A DNA stretch of 64,000 nucleotides from Pseudomonas mediterranea CFBP 5447 (GCF_000774145.1 NZ_KN322986.1:248001-312000), one strand, 5' to 3'. Shown: positions 8,240-17,538, counted from the first letter of the stretch. Numbers and translations are program-made. Notes: a model not told the origin generated them from the letters alone.

Positions 8240-9435
8240 ACAACGACTCTCCCGCGCCGCTGATTCATGGCGGCGCACACACGCCGCGGGCGCCGCTGCC
8301 GGTGTTGCCGCCCCTGGCGTTGTACGTCCACATCCCGTGGTGCGTACGCAAATGCCCGTATTGCGATTTCAACTCTCACGCCGCCAGCCCACAGCTGCCG
8401 GAAGAAGCGTACGTCGACGCGTTGCTGGCCGACCTCGACCAGGACCTGCACGGGACATATGGCCGCAAACTGAGCTCGATCTTCTTCGGCGGCGGCACCC
8501 CTAGCCTGTTCAGCGCCCAGGCCCTGGGTCGGCTGCTCGAGGGTGTCGAGGCGCGGATAGCCTTCGCCGACGATATCGAAATCACCCTGGAGGCCAACCC
8601 GGGTACCTTCGAGCAAGAGAAGTTCGTGGCTTACCGGGCCTTGGGCATCAATCGCCTGTCCATCGGCATCCAGAGCTTCCAGCAGGCCAAGCTCGAAGCC
8701 CTGGGCCGGATCCATAACGGTGACGAAGCGGTACGCGCCGCCGACATGGCGCGCCGGGCCGGGTTCGATAATTTCAACCTGGACCTGATGCACGGCCTGC
8801 CCGACCAGTCCCTCGACGATGCCTTGAGCGACCTGCGTCAGGCCATCGCCCTGAAACCGACCCATCTCTCCTGGTATCAGCTGACGCTGGAGCCGAACAC
8901 GGTGTTCTGGAACCAGCCACCAACGTTGCCGGAAGACGACACGTTGTGGGACATCCAGGAAGCCGGACAAGCGCTGCTGGCCGAGCACGGCTACGCCCAA
9001 TACGAAGTGTCGGCCTACGCCCAACCGGGTCGGGCGGCACGGCATAACCTCAATTACTGGAGCTTCGGTGACTTCATCGGCATCGGCGCCGGCGCCCATG
9101 GCAAGCTCAGCCATCCGGACGGGCGCATCCTGCGCACGTGGAAGACCCGCTTGCCCAAGGACTACCTCAACCCGGCCAAGCGCTTCCTGGCCGGCGAGAA
9201 AACCCTGGCTAACGAAGAGCTGCCGTTCGAATTCCTGATGAACGCCCTGCGCCTGACCGAAGGGGTGGAAGCGCGGCTATACCCGGAACGCACCGGCCTG
9301 CCCCTGCAAAGCCTGGCCGAAGGTCGCCGCGAAGCCGAACAAAGCGGGTTGTTGCAGGTCGAACCGTCACGTCTGGCGGCCACCGAGCGCGGCCAGCTGT
9401 TTCTCAATGACTTGCTGCAGAAATTTCTGAGCTGA
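8236..9435 (+). CDS. hemW: Radical SAM heme chaperone HemW
   Basis: This 399-residue radical SAM protein has its cluster-binding cysteines at C36-x3-C40-x2-C43 (WCVRKCPYCDF). The FGGGTPS and HNLNYW segments are those of the HemN/HemW family. It lacks the long N-terminus of true coproporphyrinogen dehydrogenase (HemN) and has a proline-rich ~25-residue N-terminal tail, so HemW, which binds heme and delivers it to respiratory enzymes, is the better name. It overlaps rdgB by four bases. Confidence 0.93.
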   Translation: MNNDSPAPLIHGGAHTPRAPLPVLPPLALYVHIPWCVRKCPYCDFNSHAASPQLPEEAYVDALLADLDQDLHGTYGRKLSSIFFGGGTPSLFSAQALGRLLEGVEARIAFADDIEITLEANPGTFEQEKFVAYRALGINRLSIGIQSFQQAKLEALGRIHNGDEAVRAADMARRAGFDNFNLDLMHGLPDQSLDDALSDLRQAIALKPTHLSWYQLTLEPNTVFWNQPPTLPEDDTLWDIQEAGQALLAEHGYAQYEVSAYAQPGRAARHNLNYWSFGDFIGIGAGAHGKLSHPDGRILRTWKTRLPKDYLNPAKRFLAGEKTLANEELPFEFLMNALRLTEGVEARLYPERTGLPLQSLAEGRREAEQSGLLQVEPSRLAATERGQLFLNDLLQKFLS

Positions 9436-9453
9436 TCAACACAAGGAAATCGA

Positions 9454-9777
9454 ATGGATCTGGTACTCGACCTGCTCGCCACCGTGTCCCGCTGGAGCCG
9501 CAACAACCTGTCGGAAATCTCCCTGGCACTGGTCGGTTGCCTGCTGGTGCTGTTCGGCGCAGACATCAAGGCCTGGGTCGAACAACGCCTGGGCAGCATC
9601 GCCGGCGCGTTGCGCGTCCCGCTGATCGCCCTGCTGTGCATGATCGGCAGCGGCGCGGCACTGATCTACGCCACGCCGTGGGTGGTGCGGGGGCTGAGCC
9701 AGTTCAACAACTACAGCCTGGCGCCGGTGCTGTTGGTGGTGCTGGTATTGATCGGGGTGGTGGCGGACCGTCGCTGA
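9454..9777 (+). CDS. DUF3392 membrane protein
   Basis: This 107-residue protein has three predicted membrane helices (about residues 21-38, 52-74 and 86-104) and a short amphipathic N-terminus. It follows hemW by 18 bp with a GGAAAT sequence before the ATG. Its function is unknown. The following REP-type repeat probably ends the operon. Confidence 0.8.
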   Translation: MDLVLDLLATVSRWSRNNLSEISLALVGCLLVLFGADIKAWVEQRLGSIAGALRVPLIALLCMIGSGAALIYATPWVVRGLSQFNNYSLAPVLLVVLVLIGVVADRR

Positions 9778-9800
9778 CCTTCGTAGCGCCCTGAAACAAC

Positions 9801-9918
9801 TGTGGGAGCGAACCTCTGTGGGAGCAAGGCTTGCCCGCGATACATACGACCCGGATTCAGTTTGATACCGAGGCGCTGCTATCGCGGGCAAGCCTTGCTC
9901 CCACAAAGCTCTCTCCCA
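9801..9918. repeat. REP variant inverted pair (GGAGCAAGGCTTGCCCGCGA type)
   Basis: TGTGGGAGCAAGGCTTGCCC and its inverse are separated by ~45 bp, each flanked by a truncated TGTGGGAG unit, so fragments of two REP subtypes are nested here. It lies between the convergent DUF3392 gene and trmB. Confidence 0.8.
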
Positions 9919-9928
9919 CAATTATGGC

Positions 9929-10654
9929 TTACGCCAACTTCTCGAACTTCAGATCCCAGACCCCATGCCCAAGCCGCTCGCCACGGCGTTCGAACTTGGT
10001 AATCGGCCGTTCGGCCGGGCGCGGTACGTACTTGCCGTCTTCGGCGAGGTTGCGATAACCCGGGGCGACGTTCATCACTTCCAGCATGTATTCGGCATAC
10101 GGTTCCCAGTCGGTGGCCATGTGCAGCACACCACCGACCTTCAACTTGCTGCGCACCAGCTCGGCGAACGAAGCCTGGACGATACGGCGCTTGTGGTGAC
10201 GGCTCTTGTGCCACGGATCCGGGAAGAACAGCATCAGCCGGTCCAGGCTGTTGTCGGCCACGCAACGGTTGAGCACTTCGATGGCGTCGCAATCGTAGAC
10301 CCGCAGGTTGGTCAGCCCTTGGGTCAGCACGCCATTGAGCAACGCGCCGACACCAGGACGGTGCACTTCCACGCCGATGAAATCCTGCTCCGGCGCAGCG
10401 GCGGCCATTTCCAGCAGCGAATGACCCATGCCGAAACCGATTTCCAGCGAGCGCGGGGCCGAGCGGCCAAATACCTGGTCGAAGTCCACCGGCGCATCGG
10501 CCAGGGGCAGGACGAACAGAGGGGCGCCCTGCTCCAGGCCGCGCTGCTGGCCTTCGGTCATGCGCCCGGCGCGCATCACGAAACTCTTGATGCGGCGGTG
10601 TTGGCGCTCTTCGCCTTCGTCCGGCTGGACAGGCGTGTCGTTCGATTCAGTCAT
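9929..10654 (-). CDS. trmB: tRNA (guanine-N7-)-methyltransferase
   Basis: This 241-residue enzyme methylates N7 of G46 in tRNA using SAM. Seen: the SAM loop SLEIGFGMGHSLLEMA (~residues 70-85), the DPWHKSRHHKRR motif of TrmB (substrate binding), and C-terminal TKFERRGERLGHGVWDL. An ATG at 10654 is preferred to the TTG immediately upstream. It is 9 bp downstream of thiG, so thiS-thiG-trmB form one transcript. Confidence 0.96.
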   Translation of the reverse strand: MTESNDTPVQPDEGEERQHRRIKSFVMRAGRMTEGQQRGLEQGAPLFVLPLADAPVDFDQVFGRSAPRSLEIGFGMGHSLLEMAAAAPEQDFIGVEVHRPGVGALLNGVLTQGLTNLRVYDCDAIEVLNRCVADNSLDRLMLFFPDPWHKSRHHKRRIVQASFAELVRSKLKVGGVLHMATDWEPYAEYMLEVMNVAPGYRNLAEDGKYVPRPAERPITKFERRGERLGHGVWDLKFEKLA

Positions 10655-10663
10655 CAATGGCTC

Positions 10664-11458
10664 TTACTTGATCAGACCATCCAGCGGCGAGGAGGCGCTG
10701 GCGTAAAGTTTTTTCGGCATGCGGCCGGCGAGGTAGGCCAGGCGTCCGGCGACAATGGCGTGCTTCATGGCTTCGGCCATCAGGATCGGCTGCTGGGCGT
10801 GGGCGATGGCGGAGTTCATCAGCACCGCTTCGCAACCCAGCTCCATGGCGATGGTCGCGTCGGACGCGGTACCGACGCCGGCATCCACCAGCACTGGGAT
10901 CTTGGCTTCTTCAAGGATGATCTGCAGGTTGTAAGGGTTGCAGATCCCCAGGCCCGTACCGATCAGGCCGGCCAGCGGCATGACCGCGATACAGCCGATT
11001 TCCGCCAGTTGCCGGGCGATGATCGGATCGTCGCTGGTGTACACCATGACGTCGAAACCTTCCTTGACCAGGGTTTCGGCGGCCTTGAGGGTTTCGATCA
11101 CGTTGGGGAACAGGGTCTTCTGGTCGGCCAGCACTTCCAGCTTCACCAGGTTGTGGCCATCGAGCAGCTCACGGGCCAGGCGGCAGGTACGCACGGCTTC
11201 GATGGCGTCGAAGCAGCCGGCGGTGTTGGGCAGGATGGTGTAGCGATCCGGCGGCAGGATATCCAGCAGGTTCGGTTCGCCCGGATTCTGGCCGATGTTG
11301 GTCCGACGCACCGCGACGGTGACGATCTCGGCGCCCGAAGCCTCGATGGCCAGGCGGGTTTCTTCCATGTCGCGGTATTTGCCGGTGCCTACCAGCAAGC
11401 GCGACTGGTAGGTACGACCGGCCAGGACGAAGGGCTTGTCGCTACGAACGATGCTCAT
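10664..11458 (-). CDS. thiG: Thiazole synthase
   Basis: This 264-residue TIM-barrel enzyme forms the thiazole phosphate of thiamine from deoxyxylulose 5-phosphate, dehydroglycine and ThiS-thiocarboxylate. The Schiff-base lysine region VKLEVLADQKTLFPN and the phosphate-binding PVLVDAGVGTASDA are visible. AGAGGATTTCCC precedes the ATG. It lies directly after thiS, as in most gammaproteobacteria. Confidence 0.97.
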   Translation of the reverse strand: MSIVRSDKPFVLAGRTYQSRLLVGTGKYRDMEETRLAIEASGAEIVTVAVRRTNIGQNPGEPNLLDILPPDRYTILPNTAGCFDAIEAVRTCRLARELLDGHNLVKLEVLADQKTLFPNVIETLKAAETLVKEGFDVMVYTSDDPIIARQLAEIGCIAVMPLAGLIGTGLGICNPYNLQIILEEAKIPVLVDAGVGTASDATIAMELGCEAVLMNSAIAHAQQPILMAEAMKHAIVAGRLAYLAGRMPKKLYASASSPLDGLIK

Positions 11459-11506
11459 GGGAAATCCTCTGTTGGGGTGAGGTTCTTGCGAAATGCTGCG
11501 AAACCG

Positions 11507-11707
11507 CTAGCCGCCGCCTATGGCGTGCACGACTTCAACCTGGTCACCCTCGTTGAGGGCGGTGTCGGCATGCTGGCTGCGCGGGACGATATCCAGATTG
11601 AGCTCCACCGCGACACGACGTCCGGTGAGATCCAGACGGGTCAGCAGGGCCGCAACGGTTTCACCGTCGGGCAATTCAAAGGGTTCGCCGTTCAACTGAA
11701 TGCGCAT
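11507..11707 (-). CDS. thiS: Sulfur carrier protein ThiS
   Basis: This 66-residue ubiquitin-fold protein is adenylated and thiocarboxylated at its C-terminus to donate sulfur to ThiG. It starts MRIQLNGEPFELPDG and ends VVHAIGGG, with the required C-terminal Gly-Gly. The start at 11707 is preferred over the ATG six codons upstream because the beta-grasp fold begins at MRIQL. Confidence 0.93.
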   Translation of the reverse strand: MRIQLNGEPFELPDGETVAALLTRLDLTGRRVAVELNLDIVPRSQHADTALNEGDQVEVVHAIGGG

Positions 11708-11791
11708 GCCGGATGCCGCCATCATTTTTAGGGGCTGGCATTCTAGCCCGATCAGCCTGGGCGACCCAAGTCCCTTGGTCAGCTACAAGCT

Positions 11792-12172
11792 TCAAGCGGC
11801 AAGTTGCAGGCGCCAGGCCGCTAGCCCCAGGCAGAGCCAACCGATCAGGAACGCCACACCGCCGAACGGGGTGATGATGCCGAGTTTGCTGATACCGGTC
11901 AGGGTGAGCAGGTAGAGGCTGCCGGAGAACAACAGGATACCGATCACGAATGAGATTCCGGCCCAGGTGACGATGCGGCCGGGGATGTGCGTGGCCAGCA
12001 GCGCAACGCCGAGCAAGGCCAGGGTGTGCACCAGTTGGTAGGTGACGCCGGTGTGGAAAATCGCCAGGTAATCGGCGCTCAGGCGGTTTTTCAGGCCGTG
12101 GGCGGCAAAGGCTCCGAGTGCCACGCCGGTGAAGCCGAAAAAGGCAGCCAGCATCAGAAAGCTACGCAGCAT
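11792..12172 (-). CDS. DUF423 membrane protein
   Basis: This 126-residue protein has four hydrophobic segments and the family motif GVALGAFAAHGLKNRL (~residues 16-31). Its function is unknown. The last codons (RLQLAA) and the stop fall in a copy of the GCTTGAAGCTTGTAGC repeat family also found near 38.4 kb, so the natural C-terminus may have been replaced by repeat sequence. It is divergent from mtgA with 73 bp between start codons. Confidence 0.85.
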   Translation of the reverse strand: MLRSFLMLAAFFGFTGVALGAFAAHGLKNRLSADYLAIFHTGVTYQLVHTLALLGVALLATHIPGRIVTWAGISFVIGILLFSGSLYLLTLTGISKLGIITPFGGVAFLIGWLCLGLAAWRLQLAA

Positions 12173-12245
12173 GAGAACTCCAGTCAGACTCGGTGGACAG
12201 GGTCTGTATAATGGCCCGCTCGACGGGTTCGGCCAAGCCATCTCT

Positions 12246-12968
12246 ATGCTGCGTACATTGTTTCTACGATTCCTCAAAGCCCTGCTCTGGTTCGCCGTCG
12301 GCAGCGTTGTCCTGGTGCTGCTATTGCGCGTGGTGCCACCGCCGTTCACAGCGCTGATGATCGAGCGCAAGGTTGAATCCTGGGTCGACGGCGAACCGAT
12401 CGACCTGCAACGCACCTGGCAGCCCTGGGACCGGATATCCGACAGCCTCAAGGTCGCGGTGATTGCCGGCGAAGACCAGAAATTCCCCGAGCACTGGGGC
12501 TTCGACATCGGCGCGATCCAGGCCGCATTCGCCCATAACGGCCGCGGCGGCTCGATCCGTGGCGCCAGCACCCTCAGCCAGCAAGTCTCGAAGAACCTGT
12601 TCCTGTGGTCGGGCCGCAGCTGGCTGCGCAAGGGCTTCGAAGCCTGGTTCACCGCGCTGATCGAAGTGCTCTGGCCGAAGCAGCGGATTCTTGAGGTGTA
12701 CCTCAACAGCGTGGAGTGGGACAACGGCGTATTCGGTGCCGAAGCCGCAGCGCGACACCACTTTCGCGTGGGTGCCGATGCCTTGTCCCGGCAGCAGGCA
12801 AGCCTGCTGGCGGCGGTACTGCCCAACCCACGGAAATGGAGCGCCAGCCGACCAAGCCCTTACGTACTGCGCCGGGCAAGCTGGATACGCCAGCAGATGA
12901 GTCAATTGGGGGGCGACAGTTATCTGCTGGGCCTCAATGACTCGCGGCGAGCGCCCTGGGCTCAATAG
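12246..12968 (+). CDS. mtgA: Monofunctional biosynthetic peptidoglycan transglycosylase
   Basis: This 240-residue protein has one N-terminal membrane anchor (FLKALLWFAVGSVVLVLLLR, residues ~8-27) and a GT51 domain. Seen: the catalytic glutamate motif AGEDQKFPEHWGFD (~75-88) and RGASTLSQQVSKNLFLW (~105-121). It polymerises lipid II glycan strands in the periplasm and lacks a transpeptidase domain. The start at 12246 puts the membrane anchor at the N-terminus; the longer frame reads into the region between this gene and DUF423. Confidence 0.95.
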   Translation: MLRTLFLRFLKALLWFAVGSVVLVLLLRVVPPPFTALMIERKVESWVDGEPIDLQRTWQPWDRISDSLKVAVIAGEDQKFPEHWGFDIGAIQAAFAHNGRGGSIRGASTLSQQVSKNLFLWSGRSWLRKGFEAWFTALIEVLWPKQRILEVYLNSVEWDNGVFGAEAAARHHFRVGADALSRQQASLLAAVLPNPRKWSASRPSPYVLRRASWIRQQMSQLGGDSYLLGLNDSRRAPWAQ

Positions 12969-12988
12969 CCGCCACACCACAGTTTCCT

Positions 12989-13078
12989 TGTGGGAGCGAG
13001 CCTGCTCGCGATGGCGGTGTGTCAGTCAGCAGTCATGTATCAGGTATACCGCTATCGCGAGCAGGCTCGCTCCCACAG
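12989..13078. repeat. REP inverted pair
   Basis: TGTGGGAGCGAGCCTGCTCG at the left and its inverse at the right are separated by ~40 bp. It lies between convergent mtgA and rpoH, just before a rho-independent terminator. Confidence 0.9.
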
Positions 13079-13100
13079 GGGATGGTTTGGGCCTGGAATG

Positions 13101-13137
13101 AAAAACGCCCCGATCATCGCTGATCGAGGCGTTTTTT
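13101..13137 (-). terminator. Bidirectional rho-independent terminator (rpoH / mtgA)
   Basis: AAAAACGCC and GGCGTTTTTT flank CGATCA-TCGC-TGATCG, giving a stem of about 15 pairs with one unpaired position on each side and T-runs in both directions. It sits 17 bp past the rpoH stop, so it mainly ends rpoH and can also stop read-through from mtgA. Confidence 0.9.
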
Positions 13138-13153
13138 ATTGCCGTTGCGCCGG

Positions 13154-14008
13154 TCAGGCCGCAATCGACAGCTTGAGCTTGTTCATCGCACTTTTCTCAA
13201 GCTGGCGAATCCGTTCCGCCGACACGTTGTACTTCTGCGCCAGGTCGTGCAGCGTGGCCTTTTCCTCCGCCAGCCAGCGCTGGTAGAGAATGTCGCGACT
13301 GCGCTCGTCCAGCACTTCCAGTGCTTCGTGCAGGTTGGTGTTGGAGTTGTCGCTCCAGTCGGCGTCTTCCAGCTGACGCGCCGGGTCATACCGGTGGTCT
13401 TCCAGGTAGTTGGCCGGCGATTGGAAGGCGCTGTCGTCGTCCGCTTCGGCGGCCGGGTCGAAGGCCATGTCCTGGCCGGTCAGCCGACTTTCCATCTCGC
13501 GGACTTCACGAGGCTCCACACCGAGGCTTTCGGCTACCCGATGGACTTCTTCGTTGTTCAACCAGGCCAGACGCTTCTTCTGGCTGCGCAGATTGAAGAA
13601 CAGCTTGCGCTGGGCCTTGGTGGTCGCGACCTTCACGATGCGCCAGTTGCGCAGGATGAACTCGTGGATTTCCGCCTTGATCCAGTGCACCGCGAACGAT
13701 ACCAGGCGCACACCCATTTCCGGGTTGAAGCGCTTGACCGCCTTCATCAGGCCAACGTTGCCTTCCTGGATCAGGTCGGCCTGGGCCAGCCCGTAGCCGG
13801 AATAGCTGCGGGCGATATGTACGACAAAACGCAGGTGGGCGAGCACCATTTGCCGAGCCGCCTCAAGATCCTGCTCATAATAGAGACTCTCGGCCAGTTC
13901 ACGCTCCTGCTCCGGTGTCAGCAAGGGGATGCTGTTCACCGTGTGCACATAGGCCTCCAGGTTCGCACCCGGGACCAGAGCATACGCAGGTTGCAAAGAA
14001 GTGGTCAT
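13154..14008 (-). CDS. rpoH: Heat-shock sigma factor sigma-32
   Basis: This 284-residue sigma-70 family protein has the standard RpoH length. Region 2 (NLRFVVHIARSYSGYGLAQADLIQEGNVGLMKAV, here described from ~residue 52) and the RpoH box around QRKLFFNLRSQKKR (residues ~130-143) are clear, and region 4 ends SAERIRQLEKSAMNKLK. It directs heat-shock gene transcription. The start at 14008 (MTTSLQPAYA) has AGGTTTTTTCGT upstream; the longer frame is not conserved. It is downstream of ftsYEX, the usual Pseudomonas order, with its own 113-bp leader. Confidence 0.97.
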   Translation of the reverse strand: MTTSLQPAYALVPGANLEAYVHTVNSIPLLTPEQERELAESLYYEQDLEAARQMVLAHLRFVVHIARSYSGYGLAQADLIQEGNVGLMKAVKRFNPEMGVRLVSFAVHWIKAEIHEFILRNWRIVKVATTKAQRKLFFNLRSQKKRLAWLNNEEVHRVAESLGVEPREVREMESRLTGQDMAFDPAAEADDDSAFQSPANYLEDHRYDPARQLEDADWSDNSNTNLHEALEVLDERSRDILYQRWLAEEKATLHDLAQKYNVSAERIRQLEKSAMNKLKLSIAA

Positions 14009-14121
14009 ACGAAAAAACCTCCGACTCACATAACTCGTGCAGTTCAGCACTGCGAAAATTGACCGGGAACCATAGGACAAGTTCCCACAAAAACTGAAAG
14101 GTCAATACGCGCAAAATGACT

Positions 14122-15144
14122 CTATTTTGGCGCAAGCTCACGCAAGTGGCGTGCGACCGCAATCCATGCACCGATATAACCCAACAGCACCGCGCCAAGC
14201 AAGAGCGACAGACCGTCGGCGACTGGCACTCCGGCCAGCGCGAAATCACTGCCGTACAAACCGGCCAGTCCCACTACCGCATCGTTCAGCCAGTCCAGGC
14301 CGAACGCCAATACACCCCAGGACAGGATCCCGGCACCGAAGCCATACAACGCGCCCATATAAAGGAAGGGCCTGCGCACATAACTGTCCGTACCGCCGAC
14401 GAGTTTAATCACTTCTATCTCGGTGCGGCGGTTTTCAATATGAAGACGAATGGTATTGCCTATCACCAAAAGTAATGCAGACACCAGCAGCACCGTCAGA
14501 CCGAAGACAAACCGGTCGCCGAGCTTGAGGATCGCCGCAAGACGCTCGACCCAGACTAGATCAAGTTGTGCCTGTTGTACCTTCGGCAATTCGGAAAGTC
14601 TTTGTCTTAATGCTTCAAGAGTCGGCTTGTCGACTTCCTTCGGCGTTACCAGCACCACGCCCGGCAACGGGTTTTCCGGAAGTTCCTTGAGCGCCTCGCC
14701 CAGGCCGGACTGCTGCTGGAACTCTTCGAGCGCCTGATCGCGGCCGATGTATTCGGCATCGGCCACGCCCGGCATGGCTTTGATCTGCTCGCGCAATGCC
14801 TGGCCTTCGCCCGGCGTCGCCTCCAATTGCAGGTACAGGGAAATCTGCGCCGCGCGCTGCCAGGAACCTCCCAGGCGCTCCACGTTATTCAGCAGTAATG
14901 ACAGCCCCATCGGCAGGCTCAGGGCGACCGCCATGACCATACAGGTGAAGAAACTGCCGATCGGCTGCTTGCCCAGGCGCCGCAAGCTGTCGAGCAGGCT
15001 GGCGCGATGACTTTCGATCCAGGCATGCAGCAGCGTGCCGAAGTCCGGGCCGTCTTCCTCGTCGCGTTTTTTCTTTTGCGGTTGCGGGTCGGAGGCCTTG
15101 GGGGCCACGCGCTCGGCCACTTTCGGGCTGCGGGTTGCGCTCAT
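14122..15144 (-). CDS. ftsX: Cell division protein FtsX
   Basis: This 340-residue membrane partner of FtsE has an N-terminal cytoplasmic tail of ~60 residues rich in Lys/Glu. The first membrane helix is at ~64-86, followed by a periplasmic domain (~87-205) and three C-terminal helices ending near 332. FtsEX regulates periplasmic peptidoglycan hydrolases during division. It overlaps ftsE by four bases (ATGA). Confidence 0.95.
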   Translation of the reverse strand: MSATRSPKVAERVAPKASDPQPQKKKRDEEDGPDFGTLLHAWIESHRASLLDSLRRLGKQPIGSFFTCMVMAVALSLPMGLSLLLNNVERLGGSWQRAAQISLYLQLEATPGEGQALREQIKAMPGVADAEYIGRDQALEEFQQQSGLGEALKELPENPLPGVVLVTPKEVDKPTLEALRQRLSELPKVQQAQLDLVWVERLAAILKLGDRFVFGLTVLLVSALLLVIGNTIRLHIENRRTEIEVIKLVGGTDSYVRRPFLYMGALYGFGAGILSWGVLAFGLDWLNDAVVGLAGLYGSDFALAGVPVADGLSLLLGAVLLGYIGAWIAVARHLRELAPK

Positions 15145-15812
15145 ACGCCAGCCTCCCCGTCACCGATCAAACGACCGCGCTGCAACGTAAGCATGCGGTG
15201 GCGCATGCGTGCGATCAGGGCCAGGTCGTGACTGGCGATCAGTACGCTGGTGCCCAAACGGTTGATGTCTTCGAATACGCCCATGATTTCCGCCGCCAGA
15301 CGCGGGTCGAGGTTACCGGTGGGTTCGTCCGCCAGCAGCAAGGCCGGGCGGTGAACGATGGCGCGGGCGATGCCGACGCGCTGTTGCTGGCCGGTGGACA
15401 GGTCGCCCGGGTACAGGTCGGTCTTGTCCGACAGGGCCACCCGCTCCAGGGCCGAATCCACCCGTTTGTTGATTTCGGCCTTGGACAGGCCAAGGATCTG
15501 CAAGGGCAACGCCACGTTGTTGAACACGGTGCGATCGAACAGCAACTGGTGATTCTGGAACACCACGCCGATCTGCCGCCGCAGGTAAGGGATCTGGGCA
15601 TTGCTGATGGTGCTCAGGTCCTGGCCGGCCAGCAGCAACTTGCCGGTGGTGGGCCGCTCCATCGCCAGCAGCAGGCGCAGCAATGTGCTTTTACCGGCGC
15701 CGGAATGGCCGGTGACAAACAGAAACTCACCCCGACGCACTCGAAAGCTCAGCTCATGCAAGCCGACGTGACCGTTCGGATAGCGTTTACCGACCTGTTC
15801 GAAACGAATCAT
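15141..15812 (-). CDS. ftsE: Cell division ATP-binding protein FtsE
   Basis: This 223-residue ABC ATPase has Walker A GHSGAGKSTLL (~36-46), signature STGQQQRVGIARA and Walker B LLLADEPTGNLD, all as in FtsE. It pairs with FtsX at the inner membrane and the divisome. It overlaps ftsY by four bases and ftsX by four bases. Confidence 0.97.
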   Translation of the reverse strand: MIRFEQVGKRYPNGHVGLHELSFRVRRGEFLFVTGHSGAGKSTLLRLLLAMERPTTGKLLLAGQDLSTISNAQIPYLRRQIGVVFQNHQLLFDRTVFNNVALPLQILGLSKAEINKRVDSALERVALSDKTDLYPGDLSTGQQQRVGIARAIVHRPALLLADEPTGNLDPRLAAEIMGVFEDINRLGTSVLIASHDLALIARMRHRMLTLQRGRLIGDGEAGV

Positions 15813-17194
15813 GAATGCTCCCGCTCGGCAAACAGTGCCTGGACAAAGGGCTCGGCTTCAAAGGTACGCAAGTCGTCGATGCCTTCGCCCACGCCGATGT
15901 AGCGGATGGGCAGGCCGAACTGCTTGGCCAGGGCGAAGATCACCCCGCCCTTGGCGGTGCCGTCGAGCTTGGTCAGGGCCAGCCCGGTCAGCTCGACGGT
16001 CTGGTTGAATTGCCTGGCCTGGTTGATGGCGTTCTGGCCGGTACCGGCGTCCAGCACCAGCAGCACTTCGTGGGGCGCGTCGGCATCGAGCTTGCCGATT
16101 ACCCGGCGAACCTTCTTCAACTCTTCCATCAGGTTGTCTTTGGTGTGCAGGCGACCGGCCGTGTCGGCGATCAGCACGTCGATGCCACGGGCCTTGGCGG
16201 CCTGCACGGCGTCGAAGATCACCGACGCTGAATCGGCACCGGTGTGCTGGGCTATCACCGGGATCTTGTTGCGCTCGCCCCACACTTGCAACTGCTCCAC
16301 GGCAGCGGCGCGGAAAGTATCGCCGGCGGCCAGCATGACCTTCTTGCCTTCAAGTTGCAGTTTCTTCGCCAGCTTGCCGATGGTGGTGGTCTTGCCGGCG
16401 CCATTGACGCCGACCACCAGGATCACGAACGGCTTGTTCTGCGAAGCGATCACCAGCGGCTGCTCCACCGGCTTGAGCAGGTTGCCCAGTTCGGCTTGCA
16501 GGGATTTGTACAGCGCGTCGGCATCGGTCAATTGCTTGCGCGCGACCTTCTGGGTCAGGCTCTGGATGATCACCGACGTCGCCTCGACGCCGACATCGGC
16601 GGTCAGCAGGCGGGTTTCGAGGTCATCCAGCAATTCGTCGTCGATGACTTTCTTGCCCAGGAACAGGCTGGCCATGCCTTCACCAATGCTGGCGCTGGTC
16701 TTGGACAGGCCTTGCTTGAGACGGGCGAAGAAACCGACCTTGCCGGGTTCGGAGGAAGGCTTAGGCGCGACGACAGGCGGTGTATCGACCACGACTGGCG
16801 TCGCCTCGACGACAGGCTCCGCAACCGGTTGCGGCGGGGCTGGAATCGGCGGCGTGACATGGGGAGCCTGTGCGTCCTCGACCAATGCCACCGGCTCTTC
16901 CGCCACCGGCAGGGTCGGCCAGGGGCTCTGCCCGACGGGAGGCGTCAACGGCTGCTCGACCGCCGGTGCCGCGGGCTCAGGCTCGGCCGGTTGCAGCACC
17001 GGTTCGGCCAGCGGCAGAACGATCGGTGCAGCGTCTTCGGCCACCGTCCCGGCGGCAGGTTCAGCGGCAGGCTCGGGCAGCGGTTGCGGCTGCTCGACGA
17101 CGGTTTCCTGCGGCTTCTTGCGCAGCCATCCGAACAGGCCTTTTTTCTCGCCAGCTTCAGCTGGGGTCTTCTTGTCGTCGTTGGAACCAAACAT
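15809..17194 (-). CDS. ftsY: Signal recognition particle receptor FtsY
   Basis: This 461-residue protein has a Pro/Ala/Glu-rich acidic A domain (~20-150) and the NG GTPase domain from ~150 to the end. The P-loop GVNGAGKTT starts at ~262 and DTAGR and TKLDG motifs follow. It docks ribosome-nascent chain-SRP complexes at the membrane. It is first in the ftsY-ftsE-ftsX operon. The A domain is low in conservation and proline-rich, typical of Pseudomonas. Confidence 0.97.
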   Translation of the reverse strand: MFGSNDDKKTPAEAGEKKGLFGWLRKKPQETVVEQPQPLPEPAAEPAAGTVAEDAAPIVLPLAEPVLQPAEPEPAAPAVEQPLTPPVGQSPWPTLPVAEEPVALVEDAQAPHVTPPIPAPPQPVAEPVVEATPVVVDTPPVVAPKPSSEPGKVGFFARLKQGLSKTSASIGEGMASLFLGKKVIDDELLDDLETRLLTADVGVEATSVIIQSLTQKVARKQLTDADALYKSLQAELGNLLKPVEQPLVIASQNKPFVILVVGVNGAGKTTTIGKLAKKLQLEGKKVMLAAGDTFRAAAVEQLQVWGERNKIPVIAQHTGADSASVIFDAVQAAKARGIDVLIADTAGRLHTKDNLMEELKKVRRVIGKLDADAPHEVLLVLDAGTGQNAINQARQFNQTVELTGLALTKLDGTAKGGVIFALAKQFGLPIRYIGVGEGIDDLRTFEAEPFVQALFAEREHS

Positions 17195-17538
17195 GGAGGA
17201 CGGCTATCTCACGGTAGCGACGCGCCACGAGGGCGCCTCGGTGATGAATATTCGATGCTGAACAGACTGCGTTTCATCCAGCTTGTTCACGCGCAACAGA
17301 TTGTCGAAATGTCCCAAGGACACCTCATCGTCGATTTTTTCGAAGGACTGGCAAGGCATCGTCGGCGAAAACGCAGGGATCCACGGAAAAAACCGACGCT
17401 TCTGCGCAAAACCCGGACAACCCCGGGCCGATAAAAGGCCCGATAGGCGTGGCCGCCAGTAAAACGGATCAGTATCCTAGCACCCTCTCGCCCGCCGACG
17501 CTAAGACCTAGCGGGCAGCCCAACAGGTTTAAACACGA
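17195..17538. promoter_or_regulatory. Divergent promoter region between ftsY and the M16 pair
   Basis: These 344 bp without a supported gene separate two divergent start codons and must hold both promoters. I see a GC hairpin (CCCGGGCC-type at ~17421-17445) but no convincing -35/-10 pair, and the short frames inside are not supported. Confidence 0.5.

Noticed and set aside
9965..11731. 588-residue plus-strand open frame across trmB, thiG and thiS
   Set aside because: It lies antisense to three clear genes with strong family motifs, and has shadow-type composition rich in Gln, His and Arg.
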